A stretch of 64,000 nucleotides of DNA from Chryseobacterium capnotolerans. GTDB taxonomy: Bacteria > Bacteroidota > Bacteroidia > Flavobacteriales > Weeksellaceae. Below, piece by piece: positions 8,749 to 19,305 of the stretch (position 1 is its first letter; the number at the start of each line of letters is the position of its first letter). Location: positions 1,059,001-1,123,000 of the forward strand of contig NZ_CP065589.1 in the NCBI RefSeq assembly GCF_021278965.1, given 5' to 3'. Below the pieces are notes generated by a model. The model was not told the DNA's origin. It made no database searches and saw only the letters and a program-made list of their open reading frames with translations. A program made the position numbers and the translations under genes.

Positions 8749-11700
8749 TTATTTCAAAAGTACCATTTTTTCTACAGCTGTGGCACTTCCTTTGCATTTT
8801 TCTTGGTTTTGGCTTTTTGCAAATATCTTAAAAATATATGTACCTTTTGCAACAGTAGACCCAAAATCATCTCTTCCGTCCCATTCTATAGCCTGGCGAG
8901 GGGTTCTATATCCCTGAAGGAACGGTTCTGCAACTACCGGCTGAGATAAAGTTCTTACCAATCTGCCAGTGATGGTATAAATCTGTACATTCACATCCAG
9001 GATATCATCACAATTGTGTTCAAACTGAATATATGTTTTATTGGTGAATGGATTTGGCCAGTTTAACGGACGATTGATCGTCAGGTGCTGGTCAGCTTCA
9101 TCTTTAACCTCAAAATTTAACGTACTAGTTGTCGAATTATTGTTTATATCCCAAACTTTAAATGTTAATTGATGTTGACCCACTGCAAGATTTCTGAACG
9201 GATAGCTTACATTTCCTTTTTGATATTCAGCAAGGCTTGGATTTAAACACCCGTTTCCTTCCCCAGCAGCATAAAAATCATTCAGAATAACCGTATTGAT
9301 AACCTGACCATCTAAATATACCGTAATATCATGGCCTACCCCTGATCCTGTAGCGTTAATTCCCGTATCATCAGTAAGACAAGCCAGAAGCATCGGATTC
9401 TGATTGGTAATTCCACCATCTGCAAAATTGGTGTTATTCATATATAATTTTACTTTTGGCGGCTGGTTATCATTAATTCCATTAGGATTGATATCTCCAA
9501 CCTGAACAGCCTGGTTATTGAATACGTCAGTTACTTTATTGTCTGCGTAGCCTAATATTCTTCCTTCACCCACAGTATAGTTGATATCTTTAGGAACATA
9601 GAATTCTGCAGTGAATACCCCGTTTACTGCCGTTCCGGAAGCTTTTACAATAGGACTTCCTTCCTCTGTATAATTTAATACAGGATAAGACCAGTTATTA
9701 TTGTTCAGAGTCTTTTTATTCAGTTTTTTATCAAAAATATTAATAGAAACCCTTCCATTGAAAGTTGTATTCACAGTTCCGTTTGGATTGTTGATATGGC
9801 CTTTTATTTTAACAAAATCAAGCCCTCTTATCAATCCTGGCACAGGTGTTTCAATATTATCAATAGCCAATAATCTTTGAGGACGGCTCAGTTTCATAGC
9901 CGGATCACCCAATAGATTTACTCTAAGGTGATTAGGGTTAGCTCCTGTTTCTTTTTTTGCGTTTAAATGAGCGTAGCCTAATGTATTAAAATCATCGTTT
10001 GTTAATTTGAAAATATTTTTGGTGAAAGTATCTGTAAAGCTTCGCCCATAATCAATGGCTATGGCACGGCTGGAAGTAATCATTGTAGCAGGACCTCCCT
10101 GTTTAAGTTTCATAAACTGCTCTCCAGCAGAATTGGTAGCCGGCTCATCCCATAAAGTAAATTCACAGGTTATGGTAGACACAAACGGGAATCTGCTGTA
10201 AACACTGGAGAAGTTATTTGAATTTTGGATTTCAGTACTTGTTAATACTCTTTCCTGAGCCCATCCATTGATTCCTCCGTGGCCAAAATAGAAAAGATAC
10301 AAGCTGTTTCCTATGCTGTTAGCGATCGACTGGTTTACCTGCGGATATCTTGGGCCCCCTGCGGTACTTTGCATGGTAAAGGCATCCTGATATGTTTTTT
10401 TAACATTGTATTCTTTCAGAGTCTGAACACCTGGCTGTTCAAATATATTGGCCAATGTATTGTTCATCACATTATGGAAAGGTCCACCGCCTTCCTCGTT
10501 GTCATCCACCACAAAGTCAAGCCTCATTCTCCATTCTCCAAAAGGGCTGGATTGTCCCGGAAGACCATTATAATATGCTAAGGTTTTATCTATCATATTG
10601 GCCGCCTCTGTGTTATTGGCCGCCGGAATTCTTCCCACAGGAAGGTTAGGCAGATTATATGTTATACTGGATGCTGTTTGTGGCTGGGTCATTACAATAT
10701 AGTCATCTGTAACGAAAGACTGTACATAATCTGAAGAAAACTCACTTTGGTAAGAAGATACGATATTGTTATTATTGGAAATTCTGTTCTTATAATCATA
10801 AGAAGCATCACCAAGAATAAATACATATTTAAGTCTTCCTTCCGGAGTATTTAATTTTGTTACAAAATCTCTTACAGCGGTAAGATCTTTGCTTCCGTTT
10901 CCAAATTCTTCATAGACCTTATTAACATCTACGATTTCTACCTTATAGTTATTTTTTGTCTGATGATAGTTTGCCAGCCTTTGTGCCTGTCCCATCAACT
11001 CAGGTACTGTAAGAATCAGATAATCTATATTGCTGATTGCTGAAAGGTTCTGGTTGGCAATTCTTCCAACAAACTGTGGAGTGAAAGCCGCATCGGCACG
11101 GAAAGCAACAAATTCATTATTGAAGTTCTGATCCGAAGCTGTATAGGCGAAATTGAAAGAGCCGGCTCCTGCTTTATTTACTCTTCTGTTGGCATTCGTA
11201 ATATCTGTAACGTCCCATACCTGCTCCAGACCGGCTGTATTGGAAATACTGAATCCATAATTTGTATTGCTTCCGCTTACAATAGAATAATCTCTGAAAT
11301 TCATCTGAGAACCATTGAATGCAAGATTCTCTTTGTATTGTACTTCAAGATAGTCAAAGTAGAAAGCTCCGTTAGGGTTTGGAGAGATATCCGGATTGTA
11401 TTTCAATGTGATCTGATTTCCGGTCTGATTGGTAATCGTTCCGTTATATCTCATGGGGTAGAAAATATACGAATAAGTTGGGTCATCAGTTGGAACCTTC
11501 TCCTTAAAAGGATTAATACCATTGATGTTAATATCCATAAAATTCTGTTGAGACCTGTATCCTATTACCTGTGATCTGTATTTGATAACATCTGTAGGCT
11601 GCATAGGAGAGTTTGTGGTAAGAGTAATGGTCTTTTCAGTGGTGAAAGGAGCTTCTTCTACCCAGATTCTTCCTACTTTCAATAAATTTGTCTGATCATT

Positions 11701-12645
11701 GTTGATGACCTGATAGCTGTCATACCGGGTAATCACCTGAGCGGGTAGGTCCCCATCTATTGTACCGACTCTTTTTCCTGCCCCTTTATCAAAATTGATA
11801 TAATAGTAGGAGGAATCATCATATATATTTTTGAGGTTATTGCTGGTATCTGATCTTGTCTCTCTTCTTTTAAACCCTTTTCCATTATTGGTATCATAAA
11901 GGTTGTATCCATTCGGGCCTTGTGCATAGAATAAAGCGTAGTCATTATCGTTCCATACGCCATCATCTTCACCCACCACCTGGATCGCATTTTCCTGTAA
12001 AGAGTTATATCGGGCATCCTGATTGAACTCAGGAAGCATAATTCCTCCGTTTCCATAAACTCTCAAATTCTTTGGATTTACAGAAGAAGGATTGATGCCG
12101 CTATCTCTTAAAAACTGCGATGTGATTTTAAATATTCCGGATTTATCAACCTTTATTTTGTAAAAGTTTCCACTGGCAAGAGGGTTGTCGGTAGTTCCTA
12201 TTTTATTGACACCTCCAAAACTGTTAATGGGAGTAGAAGCTTCAGAAACATTAAATGAAGATAATCTGAGAACACCTCCTTTGGTCTTTTTGAATAAACC
12301 TACACTGATGCTGGCATATCTTTCCCCATCTAATGTATAATAGGTAACTTCTGCAATATCACGATCCGGAAGTCCTCCTTTGTCCAATTCAAATAATTCC
12401 TGGTTAGAAACTCCATCCCAGGCAAGGTCCGAAATTTTTAGCTCCTTTTCTCCGATTTTTTGCTTTGTTACTATAAAAACGTTATTTTGGCTGAAAGTAA
12501 AACCTTCATTTTTAAAATTTGGAAGATTTAATTTTGTATCACCAAAATCCTGAATTTTGGAACCATTCCATTCTATGGTGTTTCTTTGGGCGTAAAGTGT
12601 TGATGCAAAAGCGATTAAAGATAAAAGCGTGATTTTTCGTTTCAT
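8749..12645 (-). CDS. porU: Type IX secretion sortase PorU
   Basis: A 1298-residue C25-family (gingipain-like) protein. It has a signal peptide (MKRKITLLSLIAFASTLYA) and a large N-terminal beta region. In the peptidase domain the catalytic His lies in YFGHGGINGW (about residue 788) and the nucleophile in STITCEFTLW (about residue 825). A C-terminal beta domain ends in EKMVLLK. PorU removes the C-terminal sorting domain of T9SS cargo and attaches the protein to surface polysaccharide. It is co-directional with porV and divergent from gldJ. The reading frame is intact, unlike gldJ. Confidence 0.93.
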   Translation of the reverse strand: MKRKITLLSLIAFASTLYAQRNTIEWNGSKIQDFGDTKLNLPNFKNEGFTFSQNNVFIVTKQKIGEKELKISDLAWDGVSNQELFELDKGGLPDRDIAEVTYYTLDGERYASISVGLFKKTKGGVLRLSSFNVSEASTPINSFGGVNKIGTTDNPLASGNFYKIKVDKSGIFKITSQFLRDSGINPSSVNPKNLRVYGNGGIMLPEFNQDARYNSLQENAIQVVGEDDGVWNDNDYALFYAQGPNGYNLYDTNNGKGFKRRETRSDTSNNLKNIYDDSSYYYINFDKGAGKRVGTIDGDLPAQVITRYDSYQVINNDQTNLLKVGRIWVEEAPFTTEKTITLTTNSPMQPTDVIKYRSQVIGYRSQQNFMDININGINPFKEKVPTDDPTYSYIFYPMRYNGTITNQTGNQITLKYNPDISPNPNGAFYFDYLEVQYKENLAFNGSQMNFRDYSIVSGSNTNYGFSISNTAGLEQVWDVTDITNANRRVNKAGAGSFNFAYTASDQNFNNEFVAFRADAAFTPQFVGRIANQNLSAISNIDYLILTVPELMGQAQRLANYHQTKNNYKVEIVDVNKVYEEFGNGSKDLTAVRDFVTKLNTPEGRLKYVFILGDASYDYKNRISNNNNIVSSYQSEFSSDYVQSFVTDDYIVMTQPQTASSITYNLPNLPVGRIPAANNTEAANMIDKTLAYYNGLPGQSSPFGEWRMRLDFVVDDNEEGGGPFHNVMNNTLANIFEQPGVQTLKEYNVKKTYQDAFTMQSTAGGPRYPQVNQSIANSIGNSLYLFYFGHGGINGWAQERVLTSTEIQNSNNFSSVYSRFPFVSTITCEFTLWDEPATNSAGEQFMKLKQGGPATMITSSRAIAIDYGRSFTDTFTKNIFKLTNDDFNTLGYAHLNAKKETGANPNHLRVNLLGDPAMKLSRPQRLLAIDNIETPVPGLIRGLDFVKIKGHINNPNGTVNTTFNGRVSINIFDKKLNKKTLNNNNWSYPVLNYTEEGSPIVKASGTAVNGVFTAEFYVPKDINYTVGEGRILGYADNKVTDVFNNQAVQVGDINPNGINDNQPPKVKLYMNNTNFADGGITNQNPMLLACLTDDTGINATGSGVGHDITVYLDGQVINTVILNDFYAAGEGNGCLNPSLAEYQKGNVSYPFRNLAVGQHQLTFKVWDINNNSTTSTLNFEVKDEADQHLTINRPLNWPNPFTNKTYIQFEHNCDDILDVNVQIYTITGRLVRTLSQPVVAEPFLQGYRTPRQAIEWDGRDDFGSTVAKGTYIFKIFAKSQNQEKCKGSATAVEKMVLLK

Positions 12646-12738
12646 GTTTATTATTGAAATTGCTAAATTACAAAATAAATGAAAATTTTAGAATTAAATT
12701 GTAATACAATAAAATTAATTTGTTATCGTTGTTCAAAA

Positions 12739-12760
12739 AAATCAAATCTTTATTTGATTT
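12739..12760. promoter_or_regulatory. Perfect palindrome between porU and gldJ
   Basis: 9-bp arms AAATCAAAT and ATTTGATTT are separated by CTTT in the 165-base region between the divergent porU and gldJ start codons. It has no T-run and sits where both promoters should be, so an operator is more likely than a terminator. Confidence 0.4.
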
Positions 12761-12810
12761 ATTGAATAATTTATTTTTTCTTTGTACTCTTGAAAATATT
12801 TATATCGACT

Positions 12811-14411
12811 ATGAAAAAACTAAAGTTGTTTTCATTAATAGCATTAAGTTCTACACTTGCATTAACCAGCTGTGGCGGATCAGGGACCAGCAAAGGTGGC
12901 GGTACCAAAAAATTTGTCAGTAAAACGGGTTGGAAACCAAACGAAAAACAGGGTTGGTTTTTTGCAGGAAAGCAACAGAAGCAGAAGGGTTGGCCGGGAA
13001 TGGTATATGTAGAAGGTGGAACTTTTACAATGGGATTAGTGAAAGATGATGTTATGCATGATTGGAATAATACACCACGCAGAATGCAGGTGAGTTCATT
13101 CTTTATCGGAGAAACAGAAATTACTAACTACGAATACCGCGAATACCTTACATGGTTGAAGTATGTATTCCCTCCAAGTGATCCTAGCTTTAAGGAAATC
13201 TATAACGGGGCTTTACCGGATACCTTATTATGGGACAACAAATTATCTAGAAACGATTATAATGAAACTTATCTGCGTTCTCCGGAATTCGATTATTATC
13301 CGGTAGTAGGGGTTTCCTGGACACAAGCAAACAGATACTGTGAATGGCTGACAGACAGAGCAAATGAAAAAGCTTTGATGCAGGCAGGTGTTATTGCTAA
13401 AGATCTATATATCAACGAATCCAATAACCAGGGAGGTACGGCATTTAACATGGATAAATTCAAAGCGAATGATCCTGAAATGCAAGGGTATATCAACGAA
13501 AAAAGAATGCAGCAGAAATCTGGTATGAAAACGACCAACCAGAGATTGCTGGCTGCCAACAGAGCTCCTAATGGTGCAATGGTTCAGAAATTCAGACTTC
13601 CTACTGAAGTTGAATGGGAATATGCAGCTTTAGGAATGGCTAAAAACAGAGAGTACAACCAATACCTTGGCAAAAAACCTGAAATCGAAAGATTAAGAGG
13701 AGTTAAAGGAAAAGACAGAGGAATGTTCCTTGAAAACTTTAAAATGGGTAAAGGAGATTACTCCGGTATTGCTGGATGGAAAACGATGGATCTGCACAAA
13801 CTTCAGATGTAAGACAATATCCGTCTAACGACCTTGGTATCTATGGTATGTATGGAAACGTTGCAGAATGGACTGCTGATGTTTACAGACCTATCATTGA
13901 TGAAGATTATAACGATTTCAACTACTACAGAGGAAATATGCCTCAGGCTATTGTAAGAAACGGTGACGGGACTTACAAAATGATCGACGAAGGGACTATC
14001 AAGTATGATACCTTAGCTGATGGTAGATTAGTATATAAAGGACTTCCTGGACAATTCGAGAGAGAAACTATTGCTGATTACAGAAACTATAGAGACGGTG
14101 ACAGACAATCTTCTTTAGAATACAGAAGTGAGTCTGATTCTGCTTCAGGATTTGATATGTACAATGCTCCTCGTCAGAGATTCGTTGTAGATGGAAGCGG
14201 TAGAGTGAAAATGCAGAAAGATTCTAAAGACAGGACTTCAGCGATCTCTAACGAAGTAAGAGTAGTAAAAGGAGGTTCTTGGCAAGATACAGCATATTGG
14301 CTGGATCCAGGACAAAGAAGATATAAGAATCAAGGCAGAGCTTATGGTTGGGTTGGTTTCCGTGTTGCACAGGATGCCAGAACTAATGATAAGAGCAGAA
14401 CTAGAAGATAA
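12811..14411 (+). pseudogene. gldJ: Gliding motility lipoprotein GldJ, one frameshift
   Basis: Two overlapping frames together encode a 533-residue GldJ. The ATG at 12811 begins a lipoprotein signal with lipobox ALTSC. The FGE/sulfatase-modifying-like domain follows, with MVYVEGGTFTMG, FFIGETEITNYEYREYL, KFRLPTEVEWEYAA and, after the break, YGMYGNVAEWTADVYRP and VVKGGSWQDTAYWLDPG. The break is at 13780-13783: four A's where five restore GWKNDGSAQTSDVRQYPS. GldJ is an outer-membrane lipoprotein needed for gliding and T9SS function, and is typically beside porU/porV as here. The ORF is otherwise perfect, so a sequencing error is likely. Confidence 0.9.
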
Positions 14412-14433
14412 TATTTATCAAAAAATACTTTTA

Positions 14434-14467
14434 AAAAACCTTCCGGATTTTCGGAAGGTTTTTTTAT
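14434..14467 (+). terminator. Rho-independent terminator of gldJ
   Basis: AAAACCTTCCG and CGGAAGGTTTT flank a 5-base loop, followed by a T-run, 23 bases past the gldJ stop. Confidence 0.85.
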
Positions 14468-14555
14468 TTTTGAACGATGAAACCCCTGCTCGAAAAATGA
14501 CTGAAATCATGATACAGAGTTAGTGGTTGCTATTTGAAAAAATATATATTTCCAT

Positions 14556-15827
14556 ATGAATATAGAACAGTTTTATCCTTTATTTTTACAGGCCGACAAA
14601 GTAACGATCGATAGCCGAAAAATAGCCAGAAATGATATCTTTTTTGCCTTTTCCGGTGATAATTTTAATGCAGCAACCTTGGCAGAAAAAGCCATAGATG
14701 GAGGAGCTTTGGCGGTTATTGTTGAACAGCCTGAATTCGAAAATAGGGATAAGAATATTTTCTATGTCCCCTCTACACTTGAATTCCTGCAGCAATTGGC
14801 TATCTATCATAGAAGCAAGCTTACCATTCCTTTCATCGGACTTACAGGCAGTAATGGGAAAACAACAACAAAGGAGCTGATTCATGCTGTACTATCAGAG
14901 AAATTTAATGTTCAGTATACGTATGGAAATCTGAATAATCATATTGGAGTTCCATTGACGATTCTTTCCATCAAACCTGAACATGAAATGGCTGTCATTG
15001 AGATGGGGGCCAATCATCAGAAAGAAATAGAATTCCTTTGTACCATTTCACAGCCGGATTTCGGGTATATTACCAATTTTGGAAAAGCTCACCTGGAAGG
15101 TTTCGGAGGCTTTGAAGGAGTGATTAAAGGAAAGTCTGAATTGTATGATTACCTTAAAGAAAACAATCAGACCATTATCGTTAACGAAAATGATCCTATC
15201 CAGGTAGAAAAAACGGAAAATTATTCACCTAAGATCACTTTTGGAAAGGCGGAATCTGATTACAATTTTGAAGCTTTTTCAGAAGATCATTTTGTAGGAT
15301 TGATTTATCAGGGAGAAAAAACCGTATCCAAGCTGACAGGAGAGTATAATTTTACGAACCTTTGTGCTGCAGCAAGCCTTGGTCTTCATTTTGGAATCAG
15401 CTTTGACAAAATAAAGAATGCCGTAGAGCAGTATACTCCAACGAATATGCGTTCGCAGGTGGTGAAAAAAGAAGAAAGAACTTTAGTATTGGATACTTAC
15501 AATGCTAATCCAAGTTCGATGACGGCTTCATTACACAACTTTATCACGTTTGAAGGCCGTAAAGCTATTATCATTGGTGATATGTTAGAATTGGGTACTG
15601 AGAGCGAAAAAGAACATCAAAACATCTTAGAATTAGCTAAAACACTTGGGTTTGATATTACCATCACTGTTGGAAAGCACTTCAAAGGGGTGAATTCATC
15701 AGATCTTGCTTTTGAGAATACTACAGAACTGATTGAATATTTACAGCAGAATAAAATTCAGTCAGAAAATATACTGTTGAAAGGATCAAGAGGGATAGCG
15801 CTGGAAAAGGTAATTGATTTTATTTAG
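14556..15827 (+). CDS. murF: UDP-N-acetylmuramoyl-tripeptide--D-alanyl-D-alanine ligase
   Basis: A 423-residue Mur ligase that adds D-Ala-D-Ala to the UDP-MurNAc-tripeptide, the last cytoplasmic step of stem-peptide synthesis. The N-terminal substrate domain has TIDSRKIARNDIFFA. The ATP motif GSNGKTT is at 98-104. AVIEMGANHQKEIEFL and TYNANPSSM mark the central and C-terminal domains as MurF. The frame is intact. It converges on the NUDIX gene with an 8-base overlap and no terminator between them. Confidence 0.95.
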   Translation: MNIEQFYPLFLQADKVTIDSRKIARNDIFFAFSGDNFNAATLAEKAIDGGALAVIVEQPEFENRDKNIFYVPSTLEFLQQLAIYHRSKLTIPFIGLTGSNGKTTTKELIHAVLSEKFNVQYTYGNLNNHIGVPLTILSIKPEHEMAVIEMGANHQKEIEFLCTISQPDFGYITNFGKAHLEGFGGFEGVIKGKSELYDYLKENNQTIIVNENDPIQVEKTENYSPKITFGKAESDYNFEAFSEDHFVGLIYQGEKTVSKLTGEYNFTNLCAAASLGLHFGISFDKIKNAVEQYTPTNMRSQVVKKEERTLVLDTYNANPSSMTASLHNFITFEGRKAIIIGDMLELGTESEKEHQNILELAKTLGFDITITVGKHFKGVNSSDLAFENTTELIEYLQQNKIQSENILLKGSRGIALEKVIDFI

Positions 15828-16431
15828 CCTTTGAAGCCCAGAACTCTTTTACAATAAGCTTAATATTCTGGAATGTGCTTGGGAAAACTTCATCTTCAAT
15901 CTGAGTGGTGTTTTTCCAGGCAACTTCAGTAATTCCTTCCTCTATCTGGGGCTTTGAAGTATCTTCTCCATTGAAGTTCATTTCAAACCAATGAGTGCAT
16001 TTCAGGATTTTATCACCGTTTCTTTCAATATAGATGTGATACGTAGTATTGATAAACTGTACGAGTTCTACATCTCTTAAACCGGTCTCTTCTTCAATTT
16101 CTCTTACGGCAGACTCTTCCCTGGATTCTCCTTTTTCCATTTTTCCTTTTGGAAGATCCCATTTACCCAATCTTCTGATGAAAAGCATGTCATCTTCAGG
16201 GTTAATAACAAGTCCTCCGGCTGCTTCTATAATTCTGAATAGTTTTTGGAATTCCTGCCAGATTTCATCAATATTCTCGCCATAAACATTAAGCTCGGTC
16301 ACAGAGGTATTCTCTAAAAGATCCAATGCAATCTCTAAAGTCGTGAAGCTTTCATACCCAAGCTTTTTTTCAAGTTCTTCGGGATGCTTAGATATCAATA
16401 ATTTTTTTTCGTTCACAAAAACTTTATACAT
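15820..16431 (-). CDS. NUDIX hydrolase
   Basis: A 203-residue protein. The Nudix box runs from Gly96 to Leu118 and fits G-x5-E-x7-REUxEExGU (GKMEKGE then REIEEETGL). It is preceded by LGKWDLPKG, which supports a nucleoside-diphosphate-linked substrate, though the exact substrate cannot be read from sequence. The N-terminal 70 residues form an extra domain common in Flavobacteriia homologues. It converges on murF. Confidence 0.88.
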   Translation of the reverse strand: MYKVFVNEKKLLISKHPEELEKKLGYESFTTLEIALDLLENTSVTELNVYGENIDEIWQEFQKLFRIIEAAGGLVINPEDDMLFIRRLGKWDLPKGKMEKGESREESAVREIEEETGLRDVELVQFINTTYHIYIERNGDKILKCTHWFEMNFNGEDTSKPQIEEGITEVAWKNTTQIEDEVFPSTFQNIKLIVKEFWASKAK

Positions 16432-16791
16432 CTCAGATAGTTATAGTTAGTATTGATCCTTAGAGGGTAGTGATGTTAAAAGATGGTAAAACAGGTTGTT
16501 TTTACCACGCTTTTTACCATAATTTATACGCAAATATATCAAATTATAGCAAGAAAATAAACCAATCTATGTGCTTTATTTTTCCAAATGCAAACAATTG
16601 TGTGGTTTAGTTTACAATAAGATTCTTTCTTTATTCGTTTTATTTAAAGAGAAATTTTTCTTTTCTGATACAGTCTTCTGCTTTTAAAAGTATGCTTCGG
16701 ATAACGTCTTTGTGGATTTTTTTATAATTTTGTTGTTATCGTAAATATAAAGAAGCTTATCTTTATAAGAATTTAAATACAAAATAAAAAA
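16432..16791. other. 360-base intergenic region without a gene
   Basis: This is very AT-rich DNA between divergent genes. TAATTTTG at 16725-16732 matches the -7 consensus and probably belongs to the SRPBCC gene. An imperfect repeat (GTTTTTACCACGC / CTTTTTACCAT) lies at 16495-16522. No ORF with coding character was seen. Confidence 0.5.
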
Positions 16792-17181
16792 ATGAATTTA
16801 GAAGGACGAAAAATTATTGTCAATAAATCATCTAAGGAGTTATCTGAGCTACTGAAAACTCCTGAAAATTACAAAGATTTCATGCCGGATGGTCTTCAGA
16901 AATTTGAAACCAGAGATAATGGTTTTAAATTCGGTTTACAGGGAATGCCGGAAATTGCCCTTAAAATTGATGAGGTAGACGATCAGAAAGCAGTACTTAA
17001 ATCTGCAAGTTCAAGTTTAGATTTTTCTTTAACTGCTACTTTAAATCCGATCAATGAGAACCAGACAGAAGTTCAGATGTTGTTTGAAGGGAAATTTAAT
17101 CCTTTCATCAAAATGATGGTGGAAAAACCATTACAGAACTTTATCAATACATTGACAGATAAGATCGAAGCCTACAAATAA
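16792..17181 (+). CDS. SRPBCC (START-like) family protein
   Basis: A 129-residue cytosolic protein with the pattern of a helix-grip hydrophobic pocket. There is an N-terminal strand (RKIIVNKSSKELSELL), a short helix with YKDFMPDG, a run of antiparallel strands, and a long C-terminal helix (PLQNFINTLTDKIEAY). This fits SRPBCC-type proteins, which bind small hydrophobic ligands. The ligand is unknown. It is monocistronic, with a terminator six bases after the stop. Confidence 0.7.
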   Translation: MNLEGRKIIVNKSSKELSELLKTPENYKDFMPDGLQKFETRDNGFKFGLQGMPEIALKIDEVDDQKAVLKSASSSLDFSLTATLNPINENQTEVQMLFEGKFNPFIKMMVEKPLQNFINTLTDKIEAYK

Positions 17182-17186
17182 TACAT

Positions 17187-17214
17187 AAAAACCTTCAGAA
17201 ATGAAGGTTTTTTT
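17187..17214 (+). terminator. Terminator after the SRPBCC gene
   Basis: AAAACCTTCA and TGAAGGTTTT pair around GAAA and are followed by T's. Confidence 0.85.
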
Positions 17215-17221
17215 ATGACTA

Positions 17222-18273
17222 TTATTGATTCTTTTTAAAAAGTCCGGCTTTTAAATTAGAGCCAGCCGAACCTTCTGCCAATTGCAGGTAATTACGTTTA
17301 CTCTGGTCTTTTTCAATTTTTATACTTCCGGTTGTCTGTACATTTTTCATGTTCAGGAAATCTGTTGAAGTTGCATCACTATCGCTTAATGGGCCACTTC
17401 CATATCCGGCGAGCTTGGTGTAATCTGCAAAAATACTATCAGAAGCTTTGTATTTGCGTTGACTGCCTTTTTCTCTGATCCATATTGTATTTGTGCTGGC
17501 TATGATGTTATGATGAAAGTCAAACTCATCTCCATTGGTTCCTTGGGTTGTCCAAACGCCGCAGAAATAACCACCATATACCAATGAGTAACGCATCGCA
17601 CTACGGCTGCCGGCTTTGCCATCGTTTTTCAAAAAACAACAGGAATTTTACAGTTGAAGAAGACACAATGATCAATAACCAGACCATAGCCATTTGCGAT
17701 AACACCTACATGCAACGGCAATACATCTGCATTTCCGGCAAATAGGCATTGGGTTATGAGCAGATCATCCAGATTTTTTCCGTCCCGCCATATAGGATAA
17801 GAACGGCGAAGGTTGGTGCCATCCATATACGAGTAATCAGGACTGCCGGTAAAACGAAGCCCTTCAATAGTCACATGGCTGACCTCTGGTTGTATACCCC
17901 TTGCTTCCTGCCCACCTATACCTGACTCAAGTGGAGTAGCTGTTACTACAATAGGCATTTTTTGGGGTGTCCAGTCTGCATCATCAGGCATAACATCTGC
18001 TCGAATGACAAGACGGTTTTTAAGAGTGTACTTATCATTGCTAAATACAACAGTTTGAGTTAAAAGATGCACTCCTTCTGAAAGAATAATTGTGGTGGCT
18101 TCCTGTTCTTTGTTTGCATTGACGCGTTTTGCAGCCTCCAGAATAGTCTTTAGTGGTTGAGACTTTGTTCCTGTATTCGCATCATTACCATTTTGAGGAT
18201 TAACGTATAATTGCTCTGCCTGTAAGGACAGGCCCATCACAAACAGCAGAAAACTAAATGTATATTTTATCAT
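17222..18273 (-). pseudogene. Secreted right-handed beta-helix protein, one frameshift
   Basis: Two abutting frames make a protein of about 350 residues. It has a signal peptide (MIKYTFSFLLFVMGLSLQA) and then LYVNPQNGNDANTGTKSQPLK, the usual first turn of Pel-type parallel beta-helix proteins (DUF1565-like). Repeated short strands follow. The break is at the T6 run near 17632-17637: one more T gives IPVVFLKNDGKAGSRSAMRY. Such proteins often bind or cleave polysaccharide, but no catalytic set is visible. The AraC gene upstream is on the same strand and may regulate it. Confidence 0.7.
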
Positions 18274-18343
18274 ATTCCTTTTTTTGTAAAATTAGGAACA
18301 CTCTTAGATTATAAAAAGGTCATTTTCTCTTTAAAATGATCTC

Positions 18344-19210
18344 TTATATATTTCTTCTGTATTGTTGAGGCGTAATACCGGTAAATTTTTTAAAGAAGCG
18401 GTTGAAATTAGATGGGTCTGAAAACCCTAGTTCGTAGGAAATCTCCTTAGCCGATTTATTTTGATAAAGCAGTTTCTTTATTTCCGAGATTAACTTGTAA
18501 TGAATCATTTGCTGGGCAGATAATCCACTAAACTGTCTGCAGATTTTATTAAGGAATCCCGGACTGATATTCAATATTTTTGAATAGGTTTCAACACTTC
18601 GGTCATCCCCTAATTTCTTTTCCAATAAAGATCTAAATCTGTAAAAATCAGAATGAATAGAGGTGTCTCTCTGAACATGATAAACACTTGCGTAATATCG
18701 ATTGAGAATAACCAATAATTGATAGAGAAGTGATCTGATCAAATGATTGCTGTCATTCTGAAGCTGTCCGAATTCCTGTTCTATTCCATATAAAAGATCC
18801 AGACATTTTCCAAATGAAGCCTCAGATATTTGCATTTGGGTAGGGCTTGAATATTGATGAAAGTATTGAAAACGGTACAGGAACAATTCATCTGAGAAAA
18901 AAAGATGAAGAAAATCTTTTTCAAAGAGTAATGTATAGCCCTTAACTTTTTTTTCTATTTCCCAACGGCGTACTTGTCCGGGACTTGTAAAAATAATAGT
19001 ATGTGGAGCTACCGGCATTTTATTTTCGTCCAATGTAAAGCTGCCCGTTCCTTCTTCAATAAAAATGATTTCGTAAAAACTAAGCTGGTGTAGTGTATCG
19101 TCTAATACATAATGATTCAGCTTTTCGATACGTCCAATATCCAATAACAGCTCCAGCCCATACTTACATGGGAGAAAATGATAGGTTTTTATTTTGGTGG
19201 CTGATGGCAT
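18344..19210 (-). CDS. AraC-family transcriptional regulator
   Basis: A 288-residue protein. The N-terminal half is a cupin-like sensing domain (residues about 20-110, with FIEEGTGSFTLDENKM). The C-terminal 100 residues carry two helix-turn-helix motifs: VETYSKILNISPGFLNKICR and AKEISYELGFSDPSNFNRFFKK, then TGITPQQYRR. It lies 70 bases upstream of the beta-helix gene on the same strand, so the two may be co-transcribed. The ligand is unknown. Confidence 0.88.
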   Translation of the reverse strand: MPSATKIKTYHFLPCKYGLELLLDIGRIEKLNHYVLDDTLHQLSFYEIIFIEEGTGSFTLDENKMPVAPHTIIFTSPGQVRRWEIEKKVKGYTLLFEKDFLHLFFSDELFLYRFQYFHQYSSPTQMQISEASFGKCLDLLYGIEQEFGQLQNDSNHLIRSLLYQLLVILNRYYASVYHVQRDTSIHSDFYRFRSLLEKKLGDDRSVETYSKILNISPGFLNKICRQFSGLSAQQMIHYKLISEIKKLLYQNKSAKEISYELGFSDPSNFNRFFKKFTGITPQQYRRNI

Positions 19211-19305
19211 TTTTTCTCGTTCTAGAAATGAGTTAAAAATACAAATTTTCAGTTGACCTTAATAAGGACAAAGATATCCAATTTGAAGAGTCATCAACGA
19301 TTAAG

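Noticed and set aside
10279..10649. Plus-strand frames inside porU
   Set aside because: They are shadows of the porU coding frame, with no start context or family match.
13776..14411. gldJ second half as a separate gene
   Set aside because: The GldJ domain is continuous across the break once one A is restored; an independent start has no ribosome-binding or promoter signal.
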